A DNA stretch of 64,000 bases from Bhargavaea changchunensis (GTDB taxonomy: Bacteria > Bacillota > Bacilli > Bacillales_A > Planococcaceae): NCBI RefSeq assembly GCF_042665595.1, contig NZ_JBHTCT010000007.1, forward strand, positions 62,001 to 126,000. Reading direction: 5' to 3'. Each line of letters begins with the position of its first letter. Position 1 is the first letter of the stretch. This document shows, piece after piece, positions 35,319-43,180 of this stretch. The translations under genes and the position numbers were made by a program. The notes beneath the pieces were generated by a model that worked only from the letters and a program-made list of their open reading frames with translations, made no database searches and had not been told where the DNA came from.

Positions 35319-35644
35319 TCTTTTTCCCCTCCCTCATCCGTTACGAATTTCAGGCCGATTACGCCTGCAAGCAGGACTGCGATCAGAATCAGCTTGGCGG
35401 GTTTAACCGGCACGCCAAAAAATATGATTTCAGCGATGACGGTGCCTGCCGCTCCGAGCCCGACAAATACGGCGTAGGCCGTGCCGACCGGGAGTGTGCG
35501 TCCGGCAACGATGAGCAGATGGAAGCTCACGTAGATCGCCACCGCCGTACCGACCCATTCCACGCCGCTGTCTGCGTGCTTGAGTCCGATCACCCAGCCG
35601 ACTTCAAAGACGGCCGCGACGACGATTTTCCACCAGTCTTTCAT
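35300..35644 (-). CDS. ykkC: SMR guanidinium exporter subunit, YkkC-like
   Basis: 114 residues, four helices, with the Gdx/YkkC motifs VFEVGWVIGLKHADS and LPVGTAYAVFVGLGAAGTV. Conserved Glu13 is the proton/guanidinium site. ATG 35644 follows AGGAGGA. Directly controlled by the upstream riboswitch. Confidence 0.88.
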   Translation of the reverse strand: MKDWWKIVVAAVFEVGWVIGLKHADSGVEWVGTAVAIYVSFHLLIVAGRTLPVGTAYAVFVGLGAAGTVIAEIIFFGVPVKPAKLILIAVLLAGVIGLKFVTDEGGEKEWHGSH

Positions 35645-35701
35645 GCGGTTATCCTCCTCTTGCGATTTCCTCACCCTGTCCGGTTCAGCACCCTCTCCAA
35701 A

Positions 35702-35746
35702 CAAAAAAGCCCGGGAGTATGCTGATCCGACAGCATCTCCCAGGCT
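35702..35746 (-). terminator. Terminator of the guanidine riboswitch
   Basis: GCCTGGGAGATGCTG and CAGCATACTCCCGGGC form the stem, followed by TTTTTT. Its 5' side is part of the aptamer. Confidence 0.85.
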
Positions 35747-35836
35747 TTTGTCCTTCCGTGGCACGGCAACATCGCCGTGAGCCCCCTCTCGGACCAGGCC
35801 AGCGCACTCGGCACCGCGGAACCCTAGGGGACATTT
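35736..35836 (-). ncRNA. Guanidine-I (ykkC) riboswitch
   Basis: On the minus strand CTAGGGTTCCG, CTGGTCCGAGAG, an inner stem (ACGGC/GCCGT) and GGACAAAAGCCTGGGAG occur in the order of the ykkC class. Guanidinium binding blocks the overlapping terminator and turns on ykkCD. Confidence 0.93.
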
Positions 35837-35853
35837 CGTATGAGGTTGGTTTC

Positions 35854-35881
35854 ATTATAGCAAATGGGCCGAGAGGGGCAA
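35854..35881 (-). promoter_or_regulatory. Promoter of the guanidine riboswitch transcript
   Basis: -35 TTGCCC (35881-35876), 16-bp spacer, -10 TATAAT (35859-35854). Confidence 0.65.
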
Positions 35882-35942
35882 CTCCCGGGCTTGGGACGCG
35901 AGAGTACAGAAAGGGAGTCCAAACGTACAGCAACGCTCCGCC

Positions 35943-37277
35943 TCAGACGAGGATGGCTTCCCCGGCCCGTGCATACCGGTTTTCCCTGAATGGCAATCCG
36001 AGATGATCGCGCAAAGTTGTTCCTTCATACACTTCCCTGAACAGGCCGCGTTCCCTCAGGAGCGGGACGACACCTTCCACAAAGCTTTCGAGGAGGCTCG
36101 GCAGATTGGCGATCAGCATGAATCCGTCTGCCGCCCCCGTCCGGTACCACTCTTCGAGCCGGCCGGCCACATGTTCCGGTGTGCCGATAAACGGGGTTTT
36201 TGGAGCAGCTTCACGCATGGCCGCTTCCCTCAGGGTCAGTCCGTCGCGGCGGGCTCCTTTAATGATCCGCTCAATGTCGCTCCGGAATCCGTTTGCGCCA
36301 AGGCCGTCAAGATCCGGGAACGGCGCGTCCGGTTCATATTGGGTGAAGTCATGGTGGTCGAAGTGGCGGCCGAGATCTGCCAGCGCTTCCTCCAGTGAAA
36401 CGGTGGCCGTGAGTTCCTCGCGGATGCGAAACGCTTCTTCCTCCGTATCCGCGACAACCGGGCTGATGCCCTGGATGACGAGCAATTCGTCCGGATTTCG
36501 TCCGGTACGGGCCGCCCGCTTTTTCATATCCATATAATATTCGCGGGCTGCGCCGATCTCCCCGTCGATCGCAAACACGACTTCCGCCGTATCCGTTGCA
36601 AACCTGCGCCCGTCCTCCGATTTCCCGGCCTGGAAGATGACGGGCTGGCCCTGCGGGGATCTGGCGATATTGAGGGCGCCCTTGACCGAAAAGAACTCGC
36701 CGTCATGTTCCGCCTCATGCATCTTCTTGGGATCGAAGAAGACACCACTGTCCTTGTCCCGGATGAACGCATCGTCTTCCCACGAATCCCATAGTTTCCG
36801 TACGACCTCAGTGAACTCGGCGGCCATCCGGTAACGGATGCCATGCTCGGGGTGCATGTCCCGGCGGTGGCCGAAATTCAGCGCAGTACCCCCAAGCCCG
36901 CTTGTGACGGCGTTCCATCCTGCACGCCCGCCGCTCAGCATGTCGAGCGAGGCCAGCTGCCGGGCCGCGGCATACGGTTCACTGTATGTGGAGGAAAGCG
37001 TGGCGACGAGGCCGATGTTAGACGTAACCGCGGCAAGCGCGGACAAAATGGTAAGCGGCTCAAAACGGTTCAGGTAGTGGGGAGCCGACTGCGGTGTGAT
37101 GTACATTGCATCCGCCACAAAGACGAAATCTAATTTCCCTCGCTCCGAAATGAGCGCCTGCTTCTTATAGAAATCAAAGCTGGTACTCGCATCGGACGGA
37201 ATCGCCGGGTGCCTCCAGTCCGTCCGGCGTTCCCCCGCTCCGTGAATCATCGTCCCCAGAACCATTCCTTTTCCCAT
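35943..37277 (-). CDS. NtaA/SnaA/DszA-family flavin-dependent monooxygenase
   Basis: 444 residues of the bacterial-luciferase superfamily, subgroup of nitrilotriacetate, EDTA and dibenzothiophene-sulfone monooxygenases: FYKKQALISERGKLDFVFVAD, EPYAAARQLASLDMLSGGRAGWNAVTS, and the C-terminal EEWYRTGAADGFM. Uses FMNH2 made by a separate reductase, not encoded here. ATG 37277 lies 8 nt after GGAGG. Monocistronic. The substrate cannot be deduced, but uptake of N-substituted amino acids elsewhere in the window fits this group. Confidence 0.85.
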   Translation of the reverse strand: MGKGMVLGTMIHGAGERRTDWRHPAIPSDASTSFDFYKKQALISERGKLDFVFVADAMYITPQSAPHYLNRFEPLTILSALAAVTSNIGLVATLSSTYSEPYAAARQLASLDMLSGGRAGWNAVTSGLGGTALNFGHRRDMHPEHGIRYRMAAEFTEVVRKLWDSWEDDAFIRDKDSGVFFDPKKMHEAEHDGEFFSVKGALNIARSPQGQPVIFQAGKSEDGRRFATDTAEVVFAIDGEIGAAREYYMDMKKRAARTGRNPDELLVIQGISPVVADTEEEAFRIREELTATVSLEEALADLGRHFDHHDFTQYEPDAPFPDLDGLGANGFRSDIERIIKGARRDGLTLREAAMREAAPKTPFIGTPEHVAGRLEEWYRTGAADGFMLIANLPSLLESFVEGVVPLLRERGLFREVYEGTTLRDHLGLPFRENRYARAGEAILV

Positions 37278-37420
37278 GATGCATGCCTCCCGGTTGATAT
37301 TGGCTTCATCATACCGCCTTTCTTTACAGGTGTAAAGACACCTTTTCCTGGACAATTTCCGACTTTATTTCCCGGTAAATGTCGAAAACGCCCTTTCCGC
37401 GTCAGGAGAGGGCGCTTTGT

Positions 37421-39367
37421 TTAAAGTGCGGCATGTACGGTTTTCCGGTAGTAGCCAATGGTGAGGACAGCAAAAATCAGGTATATCAAGGCGTACGCCA
37501 TCATGGCAATCGTTACCGGCAGTGTGATGTCGGTAGACATAAAGATGAACGATACAGATTTGATGGCGAAAATCGAGTGGACGAGTCCTATGACGAGCGG
37601 GATACCGAAGACAAATGCCTGTTTGCGGCGGATGCCCTTCATGATTTCTCCCGTCCTGAAACCGAGTTGCCGAAGCGTCGTATAGCTCCGCTTTTCCTGT
37701 TCGGCTTCGCTCATCTGCTTGAAGTACAGGATGCTTCCGGTGGAAACGAGGAAAGCGAGTCCGAGGAAGCCGGTGATAAAGATCATGATGCCGTTGTACG
37801 ACAATGATTCTTTATAGGTGGTGTAGAAATCGAGGGTCATATCTCCCCTGTATGGCCTGAAAATGGCAGAGGCTTCCGCGAGATCTTTCTGGTCGGCCAA
37901 ATTAAAGGCGACCAACTGATGCGTCTCTGCCGGAGCAGCCGCCTTGATCCGGTCGTATGTCTCCCCGCTGACGGTCAGCTGGGAATGGACCCCCGCGTAA
38001 CCGCTCGCTACTTCCCGTTTGCCGAGGGAGGTGACACGCAGCTTTTCATTTGTCTGGCCTGCAGCGATTGAAGCCTCGTATGGAAAGACCTCGTCGGTCA
38101 GCAGCCACGCAATCCCGGAGTCATGAATGACCGCTTCCCCCGCTTTCGGCTCCTCAATGTCGAGTCCTGCCGCTTTCAGTTGCCTGACGTCAAAAACATT
38201 CGCAGTGACCGTATTACCTTCCCAACCGAGAAGGTCCGGCAGATTATCCCCAGTATATGAAGCGTTCAGTTCCAGATAGGTGATTGGCTGCATGACATAG
38301 CCGATGCCCGCCTCGTCGAGATCTGCGGCAAACTTCGCGGCCCTTTCCTCAGAAGTCCCTTCCTTGCCTTCCCCTATCTCATCAATCAAGAAGTCATGCG
38401 GAACCCATACGCGCGTTTCCTGCTCGGTCGAGTAATACATCGAGTAGGCAAACCCTGCCATGGCGAGAGTCATCGCGGACAACGTCGTGATGACGGTGAG
38501 CGACTTGGCGTTAGCCTTCATCCGGTGCATGAGCGGCGCAATCGAAAGAGCCCCGGCAAGCCCGATGTGGCCATTCTGGTTTTTCCGTACCAGCGTCATC
38601 AGCCAGCCGATCGTTACGCGAAAGACAAGATACGTGCCGGTAATGACGAAGGCGAGGACGAGCAGCATATTGAGTAAAAGAAATGCATTCAGCATGTATG
38701 TGGAGTTGGCAAACCAGTAGCCGAAGCCGATCATGGCGACGCCCAGGATTCCGAGAAGTGCCGACAGGACTGGCTTCGGCTGTTTCGGATGTTCATCCTT
38801 TTTATCATCATTGAACAGATCGATCAGCTGCGAGCGGCGGACTTTCCAGAACATGCGGAATGACGTGATGACGATCAGGACAGCGAATACGACCGCCGTC
38901 TGAAGAAAAGCCGCTCCGCTGAACGACAGGTTGACGAAGCCCTCATATCCGACAAGCTTCATAAGCAGAAGAAGGAATAGCCGCGAGACAAGCAGTCCTG
39001 CCCCGAGCCCGACAATAAACGCGCCGGCTCCGAGAAGAATATTCTCGATGATCAGAAGACGCGACACCGCACCTTTTGTCAGGCCGACCAGCTGATAAAG
39101 CCCGATCTCCCGGCTCCGACGCTTCAGGAACAGGTCATTCGCATAAGTCACGAAGATGAGGAGGATCCCGAACAGCAGGACGGTCGCGGCCTGAAAGCCA
39201 GACGCCATCTTGGCAGACAGGTCGGTCTGTTCCACCACGGAAGAATCATGCTGGAGCGTGGAGAAAATGAAAAACAGCGTGACGCCGAAAATCAGCGCAA
39301 AAAAGTACAGATAATAATGCTTCAGGTTCTTCCGCATGCTGCGCAGAACGAGGTCAACGAGCGTCAA
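37421..39367 (-). CDS. BceB-type ABC transporter permease
   Basis: 648 residues with ten hydrophobic segments and a large (about 200-residue) extracellular loop between the seventh and eighth, the hallmark of peptide-antibiotic sensing and detoxifying BceB permeases; FtsX domains at both ends. TTG 39367 is preferred over GTG 39376, which directly abuts GGAGG. It overlaps the ATPase gene by 14 nt. No sensor kinase adjoins; the Bce-type pair at 54.8-56.7 kb is a candidate partner. Confidence 0.87.
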   Translation of the reverse strand: MTLVDLVLRSMRKNLKHYYLYFFALIFGVTLFFIFSTLQHDSSVVEQTDLSAKMASGFQAATVLLFGILLIFVTYANDLFLKRRSREIGLYQLVGLTKGAVSRLLIIENILLGAGAFIVGLGAGLLVSRLFLLLLMKLVGYEGFVNLSFSGAAFLQTAVVFAVLIVITSFRMFWKVRRSQLIDLFNDDKKDEHPKQPKPVLSALLGILGVAMIGFGYWFANSTYMLNAFLLLNMLLVLAFVITGTYLVFRVTIGWLMTLVRKNQNGHIGLAGALSIAPLMHRMKANAKSLTVITTLSAMTLAMAGFAYSMYYSTEQETRVWVPHDFLIDEIGEGKEGTSEERAAKFAADLDEAGIGYVMQPITYLELNASYTGDNLPDLLGWEGNTVTANVFDVRQLKAAGLDIEEPKAGEAVIHDSGIAWLLTDEVFPYEASIAAGQTNEKLRVTSLGKREVASGYAGVHSQLTVSGETYDRIKAAAPAETHQLVAFNLADQKDLAEASAIFRPYRGDMTLDFYTTYKESLSYNGIMIFITGFLGLAFLVSTGSILYFKQMSEAEQEKRSYTTLRQLGFRTGEIMKGIRRKQAFVFGIPLVIGLVHSIFAIKSVSFIFMSTDITLPVTIAMMAYALIYLIFAVLTIGYYRKTVHAAL

Positions 39368-40145
39368 CGCGGTCACCTCCGAGCACAGCCTGCATGTTCA
39401 GGATGTCCTGGAAAAATGCCTGGCGCGTCTTATCGCCCCGGTACAGCTCGGAGTACATCGACCCGTCTTTCAGGAAAATGACGCGGCTGCAGTAGCTGGA
39501 CGCAACGGCATCGTGCGTGACCATCATGATCGTTACGCCGCGGGATTTGTTCACGTCTTCCAGCGTGCCGAGAAGCGCGGATGCCGACTTGGAGTCGAGC
39601 GCCCCCGTCGGCTCGTCTGCGAAGACCATCGACGGATGGTTGACGAGCGCCCTCGCGGCGGACGTGCGCTGCTTCTGTCCGCCTGAGATCTCGTGTGGGT
39701 ATTTGTGGCCGTGCTCCTTGATTCCAAGAATGCCGGCGAAGTCGTTGAACTGCTCCTCTGCCGCTTTTTTCGACAGCCCGCCGAGGGACGCCGGAAGCAG
39801 AATGTTTTCTTTGACCGTGAGCGTATCCAGCAGGTTGTAGTCCTGGAAGATGAAGCCGAGCTTGTCGCGACGGAACTTCGACAGCTGCGCATCCTTCATC
39901 TTCGAAGTCTCATTGCCATCAATCGTGATCGTACCGGACGTCGGCCGGTCAATCGTCGCGAGCACATTCAGAAGCGTCGTCTTCCCCGCTCCGGAAGGCC
40001 CCATGATCCCGACAAACTCCCCTTCACGGACTTGCAGGTTGATCCCCTTCAGCACCTCGGTTGAATTCAGTTTCGAGCCGAACGATTTGCGGACCTGATT
40101 CGCCTGCAGCACGATGCGGCCTTGTGTTTGGTTGGTGTTGGTCAC
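39354..40145 (-). CDS. BceA-type ABC transporter ATP-binding protein
   Basis: 263-residue ATPase of the MacB/BceA type: Walker A GPSGAGKTT, signature SGGQKQRTS, Walker B MVFADEPTGALD, switch His (VTHDAVA). GTG start at 40145. Powers the BceB-like permease. Confidence 0.87.
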   Translation of the reverse strand: MTNTNQTQGRIVLQANQVRKSFGSKLNSTEVLKGINLQVREGEFVGIMGPSGAGKTTLLNVLATIDRPTSGTITIDGNETSKMKDAQLSKFRRDKLGFIFQDYNLLDTLTVKENILLPASLGGLSKKAAEEQFNDFAGILGIKEHGHKYPHEISGGQKQRTSAARALVNHPSMVFADEPTGALDSKSASALLGTLEDVNKSRGVTIMMVTHDAVASSYCSRVIFLKDGSMYSELYRGDKTRQAFFQDILNMQAVLGGDRVDAR

Positions 40146-40322
40146 CTTGATGATTCCTCCCGGCGGCGGGATTCACGGTCCCGCCCGATTTGTTGAGTTA
40201 ATCATAACGCGCGGGGATGACTGCGGTCGTTCGATATTGGTTACAATCAGGGGGGCGCAAGTGACGATTTTGTAAGGTTGGGGGCAACTTACTTCACATT
40301 CGCCGCCGCAACTCTTCCACCG
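40146..40322. other. Divergent intergenic region
   Basis: Between the BceA-type ATPase and the YczE-like gene. A short G+C-rich hairpin (GGCGG/CCGCC) lies at about 40160-40190. No other feature seen. Confidence 0.4.
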
Positions 40323-40331
40323 TGCTATAAT
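40323..40331 (+). promoter_or_regulatory. Extended -10 promoter of the YczE-like gene
   Basis: TGCTATAAT, an extended -10, with no clear -35 and 36 bp upstream of the start codon. Confidence 0.5.
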
Positions 40332-40367
40332 TGAATAATTCATTCAACTCGGAGGGGGACAAGAGCG

Positions 40368-40988
40368 ATGGCCAGTCGGGTCACCATTTATCTGGCGGGA
40401 CTTTTCATAGCAGCGCTTGGCATCGCGCTCGTGATTTTGTCCGCCGTCGGAGCCGGGCCGTGGGACGCGGTGGCAGTCGGGCTGAACCTTCACTTCGGGC
40501 TGACGGTCGGCCTCTGGTCGATCCTTTCCCAGCTCCTCTTCACCTTCCTCACTTTCCTGCTCGAGAAAACAAGGTTCCGGCTTGAGTCGATGTTGCCGAT
40601 CATCATCCGCGGCACATTCCTCGACTTCTGGCTGTACGGGGCCCTGCACGGAGCGGATCTCGCTTCGTCACCCGCCCTTCAGTGGACAAGCTTTGCCCTA
40701 GGCCTTCTTCTGATCGGCGCGGGACTCGGCGTCTACATGGAAGCCGGATTTCCGAAAACACCGATCGATGGCCTGATGATCGCCTTCAGCGGCCGAACGG
40801 GCTGGAGCTTCAGCTCAGCCCGGATGCTGATTGAGGGGACAGGAGCGGCCACCGCCTTTTTCCTGGGCGGGCCGGTTGCGCTCGGTACGTTGCTGACCGC
40901 CCTCTTCCTCGGCAAAATCATCCAGATCTTCAATACGAAAATGAAAACCTTACTGGAAACACAGAGCCTGCACGAGCAACGCTTATAA
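40368..40988 (+). CDS. YczE/YitT-like membrane protein
   Basis: 206 residues, five or six hydrophobic segments, with the family pattern GIALVILSAVGAGPWDAVAVGL and ASPALQW...GVYMEAGFPKTPIDGLM. Related to Bacillus YczE, whose role is not defined. GGAGGGG site. The VOC gene follows after 15 nt, so possibly co-transcribed. Confidence 0.75.
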   Translation: MASRVTIYLAGLFIAALGIALVILSAVGAGPWDAVAVGLNLHFGLTVGLWSILSQLLFTFLTFLLEKTRFRLESMLPIIIRGTFLDFWLYGALHGADLASSPALQWTSFALGLLLIGAGLGVYMEAGFPKTPIDGLMIAFSGRTGWSFSSARMLIEGTGAATAFFLGGPVALGTLLTALFLGKIIQIFNTKMKTLLETQSLHEQRL

Positions 40989-41003
40989 AAGGAGAGATCT
41001 GAC

Positions 41004-41402
41004 ATGGCCAAAATCACCCCGTTCCTGATGTTCCAGGACGCCAACGCAGAAGAAGCGATGAACTTCTACACATCGCTCTTCAAGAACTCCGAGATCACCA
41101 ATATCGTCCGCTATGGTCCGGATGTGCCGGGCGGCGAAGAAGGCACCGTCATGCTCGCCACATTCACATTGAACGGCCGTGAATTCAAGTGCATCGACAG
41201 CAGCATCCGCCACCAGTTCGACTTCACCCCGTCGTTCTCGATCTACGTGGATGTCGACACCGAAGAAGAAATCGATCATGTTTACAGCAAGCTCGCGGAA
41301 GGCGGCATGGAACTCATGGCACTCGGAAACCACGGCTTCAGCCGGAAATTCGGCTGGGTCAATGACAAGTACGGGGTTTCGTGGCAGATCAACTTGCCGT
41401 GA
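41004..41402 (+). CDS. PhnB-like VOC-fold protein
   Basis: 132 residues: ITPFLMFQDANAEEAMNFYTSLF, FKCIDSSIRHQFDFTPSFSIYV, FGWVNDKYGVSWQINLP, the 3-demethylubiquinone-9 methyltransferase-like/PhnB subgroup. AAGGAGAG site. Function unknown; second of three VOC genes in the window. Array D begins 4 bp after its stop. Confidence 0.8.
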   Translation: MAKITPFLMFQDANAEEAMNFYTSLFKNSEITNIVRYGPDVPGGEEGTVMLATFTLNGREFKCIDSSIRHQFDFTPSFSIYVDVDTEEEIDHVYSKLAEGGMELMALGNHGFSRKFGWVNDKYGVSWQINLP

Positions 41403-41405
41403 TTG

Positions 41406-41527
41406 ATTCGTCACTTTCAAGGGTCGTTTCGTCACTTTCAGGAACCGTTTCATCACTTTCGGGCTCCCTTTCATCACTTTCGGGCTCCCTTTCATCACTT
41501 TCGCGGCCGGATTCGTCACTTTCGCAT
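41406..41527. repeat. 21-bp periodic array D (variant core)
   Basis: Six units with core TTTC(G/A)TCACTTTC, with the anchor C at 41409, 41430, 41451, 41472, 41493 and 41514, exactly 21 bp apart. The core extends the TTTCGTCA of the other arrays but ends in CTTTC rather than TTC. Between converging VOC and TusA-like genes. Confidence 0.92.
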
Positions 41528-41557
41528 CAAAACAGGCCGCCTGAAAATAACTCGATA

Positions 41558-41589
41558 CAAAAAAGGGACGCTATCGCGCGTCCCTTTTG
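41558..41589. terminator. Bidirectional terminator between array D and the TusA-like gene
   Basis: AAAAAAGGGACGC and GCGTCCCTTTT form a stem with loop TATCGC; serves the minus-strand TusA-like gene. Confidence 0.85.
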
Positions 41590-41817
41590 TCATGCTTCAA
41601 TATAAAACAGGTATTCCTGGCCGGCTTTCTCGGGGTCTTTCGCCAGTTTGTAGCCTGCACTCACGGCTTCTTCGGGAACATTCCGGAAGGAGCCCGGGCA
41701 GTCGGTGACGACATGGAGGATTTGACCTTTCTGCATGTCCTTTAACGCATCAAGGGTGTAGATGACCGGATACGGGCAGGATTCGCCGCGGAGGTCGAGT
41801 GTGAAGTCAGCTTGCAA
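41590..41817 (-). CDS. TusA/YeeD-like sulfur-carrier protein
   Basis: 75 residues of the TusA/SirA fold with catalytic CPYP (Cys14) and a second Cys (Cys40). The gene pairs with the YeeE-like transporter, as in thiosulfate uptake modules where YeeD (TsuB) processes the imported thiosulfate. TTG start at 41817, 7 nt after GGGGAG, overlapping the transporter gene by 11 nt. Confidence 0.85.
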   Translation of the reverse strand: MQADFTLDLRGESCPYPVIYTLDALKDMQKGQILHVVTDCPGSFRNVPEEAVSAGYKLAKDPEKAGQEYLFYIEA

Positions 41818-43018
41818 TTTTCTTCTCCCCTTTCGGTAGGATCAGTGTGCCGCGTTTGTGTTTTGAATAGAGGTCGATGAACAGGTAGCACGCGGCGAGC
41901 ATCGTAAGTGTGGCGATGATTGCCCAGCCCGGTCCCATTGCAGTGATCAGGTTCAGCTTCTCGCCGCCTGCGACAAGCAGGTTGTAGACGCCGAGGTGGT
42001 CCCAGGAATAGGCGAGCAATGTGACGCCGATCAGGTTGCCGGCGAAGACGAACAGGTACAGGACCTGGCCTTCCATGAGACGGTACATCATGCCGGTTTC
42101 GCAGCTGCTGGCCAGGACGATGCCGAGGCCGAACAGGAAGCCACCGACGAATGTGCCGATGGAGGCGACCTGAGTGATCGGCGTCATCCCATAGTTGGCG
42201 ATGATGATGATCGTCAGCACGGAGCTGACGGCCATGGCGATGACAATCGCCTTCGCCATGAGCGTGCGGCCGGTGAGCCACAGGTCACGGAATGCAGACG
42301 TAAAACAGATCTGTCCGCGTTCGATCAGGATGCCGAAGATGGCGCCGAAGATCGCCGCAATACCGAGGACCGGTTTTCCGGTGGCGAAAAACCAGACGAT
42401 GAGTCCGGCATAGAGCAGCCCGATCAGACTGCCGACGTACGGCTGGACGATGCGCTTTTCCCGTTTTGCAACGGGTGCGGGACCGCCTTTCATCAGCTTC
42501 GGCTTGCCTTTCCACCATTTCGTCTTGGCGACTTTCACTCCGGCAAAGGTACCGACACCGGTAGCAACAATGAAGATCCACGAGTGGAACGAGAATTGCG
42601 GGACGCCGGTGAAAAATGCGGCAAGGTTGCAGCCCATCGCAAGGCGGGCGCCGAATCCGGCAATCGTGCCGCCGATCAGGCCCTGCACATAGCGACGTTT
42701 TTGTTTGGCTGTGCGGATCTTGAAGTTATTGGCGAGAAGGACCGTGATGAGCGCGCCGATCAGCATGCCCCAGACGATCCAGCCGTCGGAGCGGGCGAAC
42801 GTCGAGCCTTCCAGATGAACCAGGTCAAAATACGCCCAGCCGGAGACATCGCCGCCGAGAAATTCGACAACGTGTCCGCCGAGCCTCGTGAACTCGCCCG
42901 TCACCGCCCACACCGTGCCGGTGAGCCCGAAGTAAGCCGCACTGAAGATGCCGGCCAGAACAAGTGCCATCACCGGGTTCCAATATTGGCCGAACATCCG
43001 GTTATAAAGGGATTTCAT
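41807..43018 (-). CDS. YeeE/YedE (TsuA-like) thiosulfate transporter
   Basis: 403 residues, about ten membrane segments. The three conserved cysteines of the family are in MGCNLAAF, QICFTSAFRD and SSCETGMM; in characterised TsuA these relay thiosulfate through the pore. AAAGGAG site before ATG 43018. Strong promoter and a leader hairpin precede it. Confidence 0.88.
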   Translation of the reverse strand: MKSLYNRMFGQYWNPVMALVLAGIFSAAYFGLTGTVWAVTGEFTRLGGHVVEFLGGDVSGWAYFDLVHLEGSTFARSDGWIVWGMLIGALITVLLANNFKIRTAKQKRRYVQGLIGGTIAGFGARLAMGCNLAAFFTGVPQFSFHSWIFIVATGVGTFAGVKVAKTKWWKGKPKLMKGGPAPVAKREKRIVQPYVGSLIGLLYAGLIVWFFATGKPVLGIAAIFGAIFGILIERGQICFTSAFRDLWLTGRTLMAKAIVIAMAVSSVLTIIIIANYGMTPITQVASIGTFVGGFLFGLGIVLASSCETGMMYRLMEGQVLYLFVFAGNLIGVTLLAYSWDHLGVYNLLVAGGEKLNLITAMGPGWAIIATLTMLAACYLFIDLYSKHKRGTLILPKGEKKIAS

Positions 43019-43043
43019 TAAAAGGACTCCTTTTATTCCATAG

Positions 43044-43066
43044 AAAAAGACGGACCGGAATCCGTC
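43044..43066 (-). terminator. Leader hairpin upstream of the YeeE-like gene
   Basis: GACGGA pairs with TCCGTC (loop TTCCGG), followed by TTTTTC on the minus strand, between promoter and gene; possible attenuator. Confidence 0.5.
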
Positions 43067-43089
43067 TATATCATCTGTTTCTATACCAA

Positions 43090-43118
43090 ATTATAGTCTT
43101 CGTACTTTAGACAGTCAA
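43090..43118 (-). promoter_or_regulatory. Promoter of the thiosulfate uptake operon
   Basis: -35 TTGACT (43118-43113), 17-bp spacer, consensus -10 TATAAT (43095-43090). Confidence 0.8.
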
Positions 43119-43180
43119 CGTTCTTTCCAGAATACGGAATCTCTGCATGCACGCCAGGTAGGTTTGCCGGAGCTCCACGT

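Noticed and set aside
41996..43021. 341-codon antisense frame over the YeeE-like gene
   Set aside because: Asp/Gln/His-rich composition typical of antisense of membrane-protein genes; the minus-strand gene has clear motifs.
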